Assembly: GCA_009982845.1 (NCBI GenBank)
Contig: JAADKB010000003.1
Span: forward strand, 2,575,665 to 2,639,664
DNA: 64,000 nucleotides
Origin: Delphinella strobiligena
Taxonomy: Eukaryota; Ascomycota; Dothideomycetes; Dothideales; Dothioraceae
Direction: 5' to 3'
The notes below the pieces were generated by a model, which was not told where the DNA came from, made no database searches, and saw only the letters and a program-made list of their open reading frames with translations. A program made the translations under genes and the position numbers. Shown here one piece after another: positions 23,131 through 33,966 of the stretch. Within the stretch, counting starts at the first letter, position 1; each line of letters opens with the position of its first letter.

Positions 23131-24422
23131 CTAAGCAATAGTCTCTCCGGCCTCGTCAATCAAACTCTCCTCAGTCCTGATGGGACCTTCACCTACACCA
23201 GTCAAAATGACTCTGCTGATGCCCTGTTTAAGGCGCTGCATGGCGGCAGATGGCTCGTTGGGTGTCTCGATTGGAGTGGCTGCTTGACCACGCTTGCCTT
23301 CCCAGCCCTCCTTGTCGCCGAGGATAGCCTTGAAAATACCCAAAACTTCAGCTTCGTGCTCAGCACGGTAGTAGACGACGGCGTTTGGGCCGGCGTCAAA
23401 GGTATATGCGGCAATGGTGTTTCCGGCAGTGGCATTGATGTGCTCGACCAGTCTCACGGCAGCGCGGCTGGTGTCGTTCATGTAGAAGATTGGAGGGTCG
23501 GTATCCAAGCAGGTGGCGTGGAAGCTGTTGCTGTCCTTTGTCGTCAGACTGGCAAAGGCAGCAAAGTCCTTGTCTGCAATGGCCTTTTTCATCTCTTCCA
23601 TTCTCTTGGGCACAGTAGTAGCAATACGCTCATTGAAGAGGGTTGATGTCTTGACGGTGGCTTGCATGCCGGAAGTGCTGCTCACATCCTTCTTTTCAGC
23701 GCTGGCGACGAGGATGATGGCTCTCATGTCTGGCCAGTGCGAGGCGGGAGCGACTTCGTATGCCACGCTGTCACTGCCGTCTTCCTTGGACCCCATCTCC
23801 CACGCGACGTAGCCACCGAAGAGAGAACGACATGCTGATCCCGACCCTTGACGTGCTATTCTGCTGAGTTCGGTGGGTGACGAGGGGAGCTCGTAAAGGT
23901 TGGCAATGGCCCGGACAAAGGCTGCGAAACCGGCGGCACTGGATGCGAGACCTGCTGCTGTTGGGAAGTTGTTCTTGGACACAATCTTCAAAGGGTATGT
24001 TGAAAGAGGTGGAAGAGAGCTGTTCTTCTCCTCGACAGCCTTGCGAAGAGATCTGAGTTCACGGAGACAAGCTTGTGTGCGTGCGCCAGAGATGTCTTGG
24101 TCGGAGCCGTTGAGAGTGAGCGAGTCGGACTTGTATGACGGACTGCATGACGCCGTCGTGTGCGTGCGGAGATCATCTTGGGAGAGAGTGACGGAGAGGG
24201 ACGAGTTGGTGGGAAGATTGAGTGTCGCATCGCGCTTGCCCCAATACCTGTGTGCTTTCCATGTTAGCACTGGCTCGCATTGACGTTGACCTCACTTGCA
24301 TTGAAAGACTGCGTCGAGGGACTGACGGCGGGGTAATGGATAGGGGGAATCGTAACATACTTGATGACGGCAATGTTCACCGGTGCAAAGGTGCTTGCAC
24401 GATATATCTTCTTGTCTGCCAT
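23131..24422 (-). CDS. MVD1: Mevalonate diphosphate decarboxylase
   Basis: Two exons, complement(join(23131..24247,24361..24422)), 392 aa, also known as ERG19 in yeast. The 113-bp intron (GTATGT donor, GCTAACA branch, ACACAG acceptor) splits the conserved motif APVNIAVIK|YWGKRD. GHMP-kinase ATP-binding loop: NNFPTAAGLASSAAGFAAF. Other family blocks include NSSLSVTL, RQGSGSACRSLFGGYV and AYTFDAGPNAVVYY. It makes isopentenyl diphosphate by ATP-dependent decarboxylation, the last step of the mevalonate pathway. Length is normal for fungi. The 5' end is close to an alpha/beta-hydrolase relic. Confidence 0.97.
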
Positions 24423-24763
24423 TGTTATAAATGTCCAAGATGTACAAGATGTACAAGATACGCTGTAGGAGCTGTGAATTGAATGCACGATTGTCGTAAG
24501 GTATTGTTGTCTTCGAGACCCTTGCACTTTCTCACATCACATCGGCCCACTTTCTGCCCTGATCTTGGCATTCAAGCACACCCTCGAACCTTACTCTATG
24601 CCTCTCTCCGCCATTTGTCACCCTAGTACGTACCGTGCCTACCTTAATATCACCGAAATAGTATCGGTAAGCTATCTTATGGTACATGACAACATCAGCT
24701 GTTTCTGGTGCCAAACGCATCGAAGACATCCGTGGCTTTGACTGCGAAACTAAAGACTGCAGC

Positions 24764-24932
24764 ATGTACTCTAGCTCATCCTTGGCTAAACCCTCGCTCT
24801 TCCTTGCACATAGTCTTGGAGGCATTGTGCTCAAGCAAGCCAAGCTTGGTCCAAATGGCTAGTGCTTCCGATGCAGCCATCTTTCTTCTGTCTCGAGTCG
24901 CTAAAACCATCCTCTTTGGTGGCCCCAACTGA
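24764..24932 (+). pseudogene. Relic of an alpha/beta-hydrolase (lipase-like) domain
   Basis: Two overlapping frames on the + strand together resemble the lipase-like domain found at the N-terminus of many fungal NLR or ankyrin proteins. Frame one (from 24764) gives LFLAHSLGGIVLKQAKLG, with the GxSxG-type nucleophile elbow (HSLGG), and stops at 24860. Frame two (from 24855) gives ASDAAIFLLSRVAKTILFGG, the strand normally 20-30 residues further on. One frameshift joins them. No further domain was recognised on either side, so this is an isolated fragment of about 55 codons. Confidence 0.5.
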
Positions 24933-25021
24933 GCGTATCCAAAATGCATTCGAAACGTACCCAGAACGGAAGGCCCGTTAACGACACAGCATATCATTCG
25001 AATCGCGGCAGGACTGGTTCT

Positions 25022-27666
25022 TCAAGAACATTGACTGGCCGTGCCATTTGTCAAGAACAACATACACAGATCGCCATACTCAATCATTGCATTACCCTGG
25101 CTGTCGACCGTAGTCGTCACATTGGTGGGAATGATCGACTCATCGATGCTAGTGGCGTTATTATCAGTACCGAAGGGAATGACTGCGGCTGCGAAGCCAA
25201 ACGTTATTGATGAATCAGTCGTTGCGGCGACGTCGGTTTGGGAGTGAAGGTGGAAGTTAGCCCTGTTCACGATATTAGCTACTGTTTTAACAAGGTATTT
25301 GCTGGAATGATTAGGTTAGATGATACTCACCATCCGTCGGCATAAGTTGCCATGGAAGCGTCAAAAGACCACCATACAGTCTCCCTCTTATCACCGCCGG
25401 CCATTTGAAGCAGAAAGGGCTTTCCTCTTTGCTGGTTCGAGTCTTGAGTCTCAAAGTAAGGTCCATTCTGTCCGACCACAGCCAAGGTGTCGCTAGACGT
25501 GCTAGTAGACACATTGGACAAGATTTCCGCAACATGGAAGAGTTGGCCGAACGAAAAGACGCCGGCCTCGATGGTCTCGTTGGGCCGTATGCTGTCGTAC
25601 ACGAACAGAGCGCCCTTGCTCTTGTCCATGACAATCTGTCTCGTGTGATGGAAGAGGTGGAAATTGTATTCGTCGTCCGACGCTTGTCCTTTGCCTGTCA
25701 TGACCTGGCGCGTGATGGCTGTATACGCATAGCTGTCCGTGTCCGTTTGCATGACGTTTCCGGTTATTCCCATCGTGTCGGCCAATTCGGTCGCGCTCCA
25801 CTTGTATGCTTGGACGGGTGACAGTCGGTCTTCTGTTCCGGAAAGCTGTTCATATGACAGGAACGAAGTCTTGGAGTCGGGTGTGCGACGTACAACGAGG
25901 TTGTTCTGGAAGACATCGTAGGAAGCCGCGTAGCCCAAGCTGCGGAGCAAGATTGAAGAGTCGTAAGCGTGGGCAACAATACTGCCGGCCACGGAGTGCG
26001 AGTGGCCGAAGGAGTCTGTTGACAGAGTGTTCACCAAGCAGATGCCATTGGTTCCGAGGTTCGAATCCGAGCCCCGGAGAGCGACTTTGCTTTCAATGCT
26101 TGTGCCCCAGGTGGATTGACGATAGAGGATCGAAGACTCTGTGACATTGGAGGCGGAAGGAGCGGTAGCGACAACGTCCCATGCGTTGGTGAGACTATGG
26201 CGCCAGAGCTGAGGGTAAGAGCTTCCTTCCCAGTCGAGTGTGAATCTGGCTGCCATGTTGGAGTAGTACTTGAGTCTCGAGGCCTGCTCGGGGTCCAGTG
26301 TCTTGACTAGAGTGGCCGCGATTTCCATCAGAGTCCAATCAAAGGTACCGTCGTCGCCCCAGTTGGCATCTCCGTACGGTGGCATGAAGCCAGTGTTGCT
26401 GTCGACAACACCAATGAAAAGGGCAGTGTAGTATTCGACAATAGAGGCAAAGGCTTGGGAGTAGCTGGGGTCAAGGTACGTGGAGAGTGTATCATTACCA
26501 GTCTGGCCTTGAAGCATCAGAAGCGCAGAGCCCAAGTTGATCAGATCCTCGATCAAGTAGCCCGCAGAATCGCTCATGGTGCCAGAACCTTGTTGGACCT
26601 CGATGGTAACATCAACCCCTGAAAGTGCCGTGTCCCAGTCTCCCCATGAAAGATACAGAGCATTGTCACCACCCCACATCTCAGTACGATTGTCGACCTT
26701 GAAGCTCACTGGCGCTGCGGTGTTGATGACGGCACCAGGCAGCTCGTAAAAGAAGCCATGGAACATTCCATCGACCCAAGTAAGATATGTCGAGACATCA
26801 ACGTCGAAAGAATAAACGCTAGCAAGCCTTGTGATTTCCTCAGCCGCGGCGCAAGCTCCCGTGAAAGAGTAATAGTTGAAGCTGCTATCAGACCATTGGG
26901 GCACGGTGTTTATCGAGTAGTCCATGATAGCTTTCCAAGCGGTGACCAGACCGCTTCTGTCGTCTGCCGTCATCCAGTAGTCCTCGAGAGAAGAGTTTCC
27001 CTTCTGGAAGCCATCCAGCACCTCGGACGCTTTGGCAAGCACCTGCAAACTGTATCCCAGCTCCTGCAGCGTGTCGTTTCGTGTCGAGCCTCCAACGTTG
27101 TCATTCACGACATGTGTGACGCCTTTGAGGTAATCGGCGACAGATGCGAGGTACGATGGCATCTGTGACTGATCCAGGCCATTCGCTTCAGCGGCAGTCA
27201 TGTTAGAGAAGAGAATGGACACCGAAGCAGCCAGGTTGGCGACATCGTCCTCGCGATAGAAATCATAATCGGCACCTGATGCCAGGGCGAGCATGGCCTG
27301 TGCTGCCACTGAGACAGAGTTGTTCCTACCCCATAGCGCGGCGATTTGATTCGAGTAGTAGTCTTGCTCGGTGTATGGGTTGGTGAGGTTCAGTCCAGTC
27401 GTAGTCGAGTGGGTCAAATCTGCCGTGGCAACTGTATCCCCTGCTACTGTTCTGGCAGCTAGCGACGGTAGAGTGTTTGAAGAGGTAGAAGGGACAGATG
27501 TAGAAGAACTTGAATTAGACAGAACAGAAGTAGAAGTAGAAGTAGAAGTGGTTATGTCTATAAGAGAAGAGCTGCTTTGAAGCGAATGGAAATTTCCATG
27601 GTGACCCTGGTGGGCAAGGGCAGGAGTGGACAGGAGCGCAGCTCCGAACCAAAGAGTCAATCTCAT
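25022..27666 (-). CDS. Large secreted protein, heparinase II/III- or lyase-like fold suspected
   Basis: Two exons, complement(join(25022..25262,25331..27666)), 858 aa. The 68-bp intron (GTGAGT donor, CAG acceptor) restores DGW|ANFHLHSQ. Signal peptide MRLTLWFGAALLSTPALA, then a His/Gly patch and a Ser/Thr-rich linker (TSTSTSTSVLSNSSSS) coded by an AGTAGA repeat. The N-terminal half looks alpha-helical, and the C-terminal half (GHSHSVAGSIVAHAYDSS, WSFDASMATYADGW) looks beta-rich, which recalls the toroid plus sandwich layout of polysaccharide lyases and heparinase II/III-like proteins. About 20 N-glycosylation sequons. No catalytic residues can be assigned from sequence alone. An in-frame Met at 27681 would add five residues. 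Confidence 0.72.
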
Positions 27667-28137
27667 GCTTCGCAAATACAATGACAGGGTAGAAGAAAGA
27701 TAATGAATGTGGAAAGCTACTCTTGTTGGCAGACTCAGGAACGAAGCATTCTTGGCTTAGAAATGTGAAACTCGGTTGCGATTGTGTTCAATATCGCAGA
27801 AGAGCCTTCTGGACGCCCGTGTTTCGTGGGTTTCTTGTATATACGATACCTACTATGACTTGCCAATTCGTATTAGGAGGCGCCTAGATGTTCGGAAGTC
27901 TATTTGACTTTCAATCAAATGCAGCTTGCTAGCGTTACTCGTCTCACGACGCCATATTGGGCGTGCAAGCCCTAGTTGTTTCAAGATTCCGCGATATTGA
28001 TACGCGAGATTCGCGATCTCACTGTTCTGCCTGAGAAACACGAACTAGCATCTTGTCCTTTGAAGCGGACGCTTGTTTCGTCGCCGGTGCTCGATGCGGA
28101 TGTGGAATACCAAGGATGCTCTGGATCGCGTTGCATT
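27667..28137. other. Intergenic region
   Basis: A 471-bp region upstream of the secreted protein and downstream of the RIC8-like pseudogene. Nothing recognised beyond the likely promoter. Confidence 0.45.
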
Positions 28138-29783
28138 TCAATCAAGCTCCGCAAATCGGCCTTGGCGTTGGGCTTCTACCACAGGATTTTCGACATTCAT
28201 GACACCAGTTGATCTTAACCTAAGAGGCGATTAGAATGTTGGTAGCTGAGGAGCTCTTTACTGACCGTTCAAACAGAATAAAGAGCCTCTCTGCTTCGCG
28301 CTCCTTCTCTTCATCGGTCATTACTGGACTGTGGGCACGCGTCTCCTCCTTCAAGCTTTGACCGGTGATAGGATTCACCTCGAAAACGCCTTTGTGTGAA
28401 TCAACAGTACTCGGTTCTTGAGTGTTCTTAGATTCCAAAGTGTTGTGTCCTGATTGAATACCACTTAGTCGACATTGCTGTTGGAGAGCTCAAAGTATAG
28501 AGCCGGTAAGAGGCTACTCAAATGAGGCGCTGTAACCAGATTGAAGAGTGATAGGAGTCTCAAAGATAAGGAGTCGCTCTTAGCAAGCACATTCTCTCTA
28601 TCTTTCGCAGAAGGCAGAAGAGCCTCACATAGACGAGATCTTGGACCAGCTGGGGCAGTCTTGGAAATTTGGAGAAGGACGCCGATCAGAGGTGAGCCAT
28701 ATTTGTCTAACTCCTGAACTCTGTAGAACATTGTAGCTAGATCAAGGATGTGTACCAGTCTATCCACATTGACAGTGTCATTGAGATGCGGAAAGAGTAG
28801 GCTTGAGATGGCTTTACGGTCCTTCTCATCCTCGAGGTCGAGGTGGAGCAGGGCGTTGATCAATAAAGACACAGGAGGTTGTAAGGGGGGCGACATGATG
28901 GGCACTCCATTCAGCATCTCTAGAATTGGGCGAAGGGCCTTGCGAAAGCGCCAAACTTCATGCGGATACTTTTCGGTCAAGTTGTAAAGCAGCTTTAGAG
29001 TCTCACTATAAGCACTCATATCGACATCATAGGGTGATTTCTCTTTGCCGTTGACGAGCTCCGCACAGCGAGAGATGTCCTATTACAAAGTCAGTCAACG
29101 CTTGTGAGCCATGCCAGATCTTGACCAAAACTATCCATCTGAATGACTAGAAGCTTGTGGACTTGCCGTGTTTATGATTTCTGCGATACGGTGGCTGCAG
29201 AATAGGTCATTGAAGTCCAAGTCTGTCCCATAGGTGCAATAGAACAGGATGTGAATTCGTCATCAGGATGAGCATGCTGAGATAAGTTAGTGATGAAATG
29301 AAAGAGAGTCGGTTTGTAGGACTAAAGCAGGAAGTCATACTTCCATGCGCCGCAATGCCTTTTTGGATAACCTTTGTCGACGAATATTTGCCTCGTTGGC
29401 TCTGCTAATAGAAGTATATTACAGAGACATCGAATAGCAGTACGGGCGGCTTGGCATAGAAAGACTCGATCAAAACCATAGCGACAACAGGGGGATACGG
29501 CTTGATCTGTGGAAAGTAGACCAAGGTAATTTGATCTGGTAGTATACTCTCGCAGTTGTTCTAAGATGTCGTTGTGCTCTAGAGATGTTATAAATCAGCG
29601 TCAGATACTTACGTGCAGTGAAGAGAAGTGTTTGTCGACTACAATGGCCAAAGACCGACCTTCTGGTGACATCTGCATCAGCTCGAGGTCGGCTTCGAGT
29701 TTGTTGAGGCAATATCGGACTCCCATAGCAGGTGACTTCACAACTTCTGTCATTGCGGTGGACGCTCTAGCTGACTTCTCCAT
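28138..29783 (-). pseudogene. RIC8-like (synembryn) gene with several lesions
   Basis: Reconstructed exons: 29613-29783, 29341-29576, 29167-29276, 28266-29079 and 28138-28219. Intron 3 appears to be GC-AG (GCAAGT donor). Recognisable RIC8 segments are TRQIFVDKGYP, a shifted ALRRME, YGTDLDFNDLF, SETLKLLYNLTEKYP, NPITGQSL and the strong C-terminal EEKEREAERLFILFERLR with GVMNVENP. RIC8 proteins act as chaperones and exchange factors for G-alpha subunits. Lesions: a one-base frameshift at an A5 run near 29,365 (A6 would keep frame); a frameshifting loss right after a DDEF segment near 29,243; and a TAA after SNSNVD at about 28,465 followed by loss of roughly ten residues. The product cannot be full length unless the assembly is wrong at several places. 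Confidence 0.75.
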
Positions 29784-30404
29784 ACGATAGGATATCATTT
29801 CAACGACGATGCTTCGGGACTCTTTGTCGCTTGAAGGATAAGTACCTTACCTGGTACCTTACCTAAGGTGATAATGCAGGTATAGTTGCGAGGCTTGGCA
29901 GATATGCATGCTGCATCACGAGACGGCCACATAGTGGACCCTGAATTTTATCGAAGATCTGATTCTGACGGATTTGCCCAAGCGTTCAGACTGAAGTTTC
30001 AGATACATCAAACACAAAACATTATTGGTGAGCATGTTCGTTGACGACTTTGCTATTATTGATACGGCTTCTCCCCGCCTTTGATGTACTCGGCACGTTT
30101 ACGGGTACGAGTGCGAGTCGAGCAGGTTGGGGTACGAGTGGAGGGGTACTCAGGGTACTCAGGGTAACTATCCCGGCAATCATCGGCAAGAGGTCGACGT
30201 CGATTAGCCGTGTCGTTACCGTAGCCGTGGGATAGCTTCCAGGCTTCATACCCATGTCAATCAGGATGTCTGAGATGCGGGCATATATGATTGAAGCGTC
30301 GTCTGGGCAGTGTGGAGCAGCTACAGTCACCCATCTCCAGTTCTCCACACGTTTACCTTTAGGTCTGCGTTCACCATCACATTTCATCCCAGCATCCATT
30401 GATC
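29784..30404. other. Divergent intergenic region
   Basis: A 621-bp region between the RIC8-like locus and the acyl-CoA synthetase gene. It includes a GTACGAGTG/GGTACTCAGG repeat patch (about 30,100-30,165) and a repeated ACCTTACCT element near 29,845-29,865. An antisense frame at 30,022-30,399 has no recognised motif. Confidence 0.5.
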
Positions 30405-32428
30405 ATGTCCGATCTATCCGTCATCGGAGCCCCTCCAGGGCCGATCAATGCCACCAACATTGCTCAATTCATCTTTTCGAATCCGTTCACCAAAGGCGGC
30501 GATGTGTCTAGATGCGCGCCGAAGCCAGAGCTGGAGCAGCACACGATAACGACGATACCACGAGAAAAGCCACTGCTGGTAGATCCTCTCTCAGGTGAGT
30601 TCCATGACTATGCCAAGACTATGCCATGATTGTGATATGATTATGATGTGGAATTATTTTTAATAGTCTGATATGTCTCTCAGGAGCTCAGATAAGCTGG
30701 CAACGAACAAAACAAGACGCTCTGCGCATTGCCGCCGGTCTGCACAGTCTGGGTCTTCAACCAGCGCCCTTCACACCCACCTCGAGCACACCACCTTCAC
30801 GAGATGCCATCATCTCCCCCGTCGTCCTCGTTCACCTTCCGAATTGTCTCCCATACGCCCCTATTCTCTACGGCATCTTCGCCTCTGGCCTGACACCAAC
30901 CTTAGCCAATCCTCTTCTCACCTCTGGTGAACTTGGCTGGGTCTTGAAAAATGCCCAACCACAGGCTGTCATTACAACACCACAAGGATGGTTGGTTTTG
31001 GAGCAAGCAATGAATGAAAGTCCAGAGTACAACATGCCCGTCAACAAACCCGGTCGCATATTCATAGTCGACCCGATCAATGAAGACTATGGAGCTGCCA
31101 CTCCCAGACAATCCACCCTGCCAGAGGGTGCTCAAGATTGGAAGTCACTGCTTGTAGAGAAAGCGCTCGATGCGCCCGTCCACTTTGGCTCGGATGAGTG
31201 TCGTCGTCGCGCCGCCGTCATACTCTGGTCCTCGGGCACATCTGGTCGTTCCAAAGGTGTCGTCCTCTCACACTACGCTCTGTGTGTGAATATGCACGCC
31301 TACTGGCATAGCAACCCGCACTTCGGCTCAGAGCATCGATGGCTGGGCTTTCCTCCCTTCTATCATGTCTTTGGTCTCAGCTATATTCTTTTACTGGCTC
31401 CGTGTCTCGGTGCCACGGTTTGCGTCATGCCCAAGTTCGATCCCATGAAGATGTTGCAATATGTGCAGGACTACAAAATCACATTCCTCCACATGGCTCC
31501 ACCAGTAGGCGTACTGCTTGCCAAATCTCCCATGCTAGATGGTTATGATTTATCCAGTTTGAAAGAAGGCGTCAGCGGGGGCGCTCCCTTTCCACCCGAG
31601 ATACTGGAAATGGTATACAAACGTCTCGGCTTCCTGATCAAGCTCGGCTATGGCCTTTCAGAAGCCTGCTCCGTATGTAACCAATTCGGTTACACTTGGG
31701 ACGAGCTGAAACCCCAACTTGGAAACACGGGCGGCCCCATGTATGGCGTCGAGATCAAAATCATATCCCTTGACGATCCCACAACCATTGTCAAGCGAAA
31801 CACCGAGGGTGAAATCTTGATCAGATCTGGAATGCTTCTCAACTGCTACCTCAACAACAAGGAGGCTACCGACGACTCTCTTGACAAGGAAGGCTGGTTT
31901 CACACGGGAGACATCGGCAAGGTCGATGGTAACGATTATCTCCGCATCACTGACCGCTTGAAAGAAGTCATCAAAGTGAAGGGGTAGGTCATCCATGATG
32001 CATTTGGTATCGAGCCATCGCTGACACTGCTTTTCTATAGTTTCCAGGTGTCTCCGTCAGAACTCGAGAACATCCTTTGCGGAAGCGATCAAGTGGCCGA
32101 TGCAGCCGTAACAGGCGTCTTCAATGCAGACCAGGCCACTGAACTCCCTCGCGCTTATATTGTCCCTAAGGATCCACGATTACTGGACGACTGTGCCATG
32201 GGCAAGACACAGTTGACCCCTGGCTTGAAGCAGCTGGCCGAGGAGATCAAAAAGTTGACCGAGAACAAGCTTATCCGATACAAGTGGCTCCAGGGCGATA
32301 TTGTGTTTGTTCAGCAAGTCCCCAAGTCACCGGCTGGAAAAATTCTCAGGAGGTTACTCAAGGACACAAAAGGTGTCGAGGCTTCTCTATATACAGCAAA
32401 AGCCTGGCATGCACAGCCCAAGCTTTGA
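30405..32428 (+). CDS. 4-coumarate-CoA-ligase-like acyl-CoA synthetase, possibly peroxisomal
   Basis: Three exons, join(30405..30594,30684..31983,32041..32428), 625 aa. Introns of 89 and 57 bp (GTGAGT/CAG and GTAGGT/TAG) leave all exons in one frame. ANL-superfamily motifs in order: ILWSSGTSGRSKGVVLSH (ATP-binding loop), YGLSEAC, WFHTGDIGKVDGNDYLRITD and PKSPAGKILRRLLKD with the catalytic Lys. The enzyme should activate a carboxylic acid as acyl-AMP and then acyl-CoA. The last three residues, PKL, are a non-canonical peroxisomal PTS1 variant, so import is plausible, not proven. KatG and a thiolase with a PTS2-like N-terminus follow within 6 kb, which may be coincidence. Confidence 0.9.
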
Positions 32429-33966
32429 TTGCTCAGCAAGCCTGGATCCAAGTCTGCAAGCGAGGTGTTCTGGACGAGGTCACTTGTAAATGGCCCTAAG
32501 CTTCTCTGCCTTTGAATAAGGCCTCGTGTTCATAATTTGCAGCTGCGCGGGTGTGTCGGTCATGGTCTTGTATTATCCTGGCGTGTTCATACAGTAACTT
32601 CCACCTATTCCATCGTTGTATATAGGGCAATGCAAGTCAAAATTTAGAGAGCATACAATCACCAGATCATGCCATCACACTTCGTACTATTATTATCACT
32701 GAGGTACTCTAGGTTTCGCTGAACATCTGTATGTGGCAATGCGGCTCGGCATACCACTTTCGCTCTGTTCGTCTCCACATGGCAGGTGCCGATCAGCACA
32801 TGTCAACAACATCAGCTCGCGTCTACTCCTCTGCAACACCACGCACCGTTCTTCTTCACTAGGCCCGTGGCTCATCATTTCCCGTCAATATCTGTGACTA
32901 CTCAGAAGCGTCTCTTTCATGCAAAAACTCAAATGTTGACCAGACCCACATCCCGGCAATTGCAATCACGCACTTTACTCGCGTATTAATTAATATTACC
33001 CTTCATCTGATAGGGCAGACACACGTCGCATCCTGTCAGTACTTTGACAGGACGAATGATAACTGGCGTGACTACCCACGGCATATCCCGTGTCATGTCC
33101 AGGCAGGACCAAGGGGACATGTTTGGTGTCTTGTCACGCCGACTCGGCATTATTTGTGATTGGTTCCCACAAAGCATTGGGCTGAATACAAACGTGACCA
33201 TTCCAAATCTCGACTGATAAAGTCGCACGGTGACAACGACATGTCGGTATTTCCCGTGGAGCGATTGCTAAGCGGCATTAGGTGGTCTGGACATTCTTTC
33301 TCGATCTACCTTAGTCTACTGCGGGTAAGACGAACGCGCCCAGTTCAGAGCCAAACACGGACCGTGTTTTTCACTTTCTTGTCCTGTTTCAACGAGACGT
33401 GGTGCTGTTCGGGTAATGAACTGACAATCAGCTTTCGGGAACGCCCGTAGTCCGCTCTGCCCCCATGAAAGGGCAACGGTCGAGCCTAGCCTCCTCGCTG
33501 TACGGAACTAACCTTCATAATTGCATTTGATGGAATCATCGAAGCTGAGTATACCGGTCATGCGTCCGCGGAGAGAAAAGCACTGCACTTTTTCTCAAGG
33601 ATGAGCTGTTGTTTTGTCGATGCTCCAGCATTGATTGTGTAGAGTGATTCATGCATGTATATGAACACGCAAGGGAATCTGTAAGGGTCCGCGGGGTCCT
33701 AGGTACTTTCCAAGCGTAAGACTTGCATTGCGTTTGATTTTAAGGTTATTACCTGTAGGACTTGCCTGATTAGCTGGAAAGGTGGCGGGGTGCGGAGGTT
33801 GCCATGGGCGGGGTATCGCCTCGGATGCCCACGTTCTCGTCATCATATGTACCGTCTAGCACCCTGCTGACTACAGCTACTCTTTTCATATCTTCACCGT
33901 CTCTTTCTCCTCCACATCCCTCTCTCTCACTACCATTTCAATACCAATTACATCTAAATCGACATC
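32429..33966. other. Long intergenic region upstream of the catalase-peroxidase gene
   Basis: 1.5 kb between tandem genes. The last 100 bp before the ATG is CT-rich (CTCTTTTCATATCTTC, TCTCTTTCTCCTCC), typical of a fungal core promoter and leader. No coding or structured element recognised. Confidence 0.5.

Noticed and set aside
30022..30399. 125-codon minus-strand frame upstream of the acyl-CoA synthetase.
   Set aside because: No family motif or splice context, and it covers the promoter of the adjacent gene.
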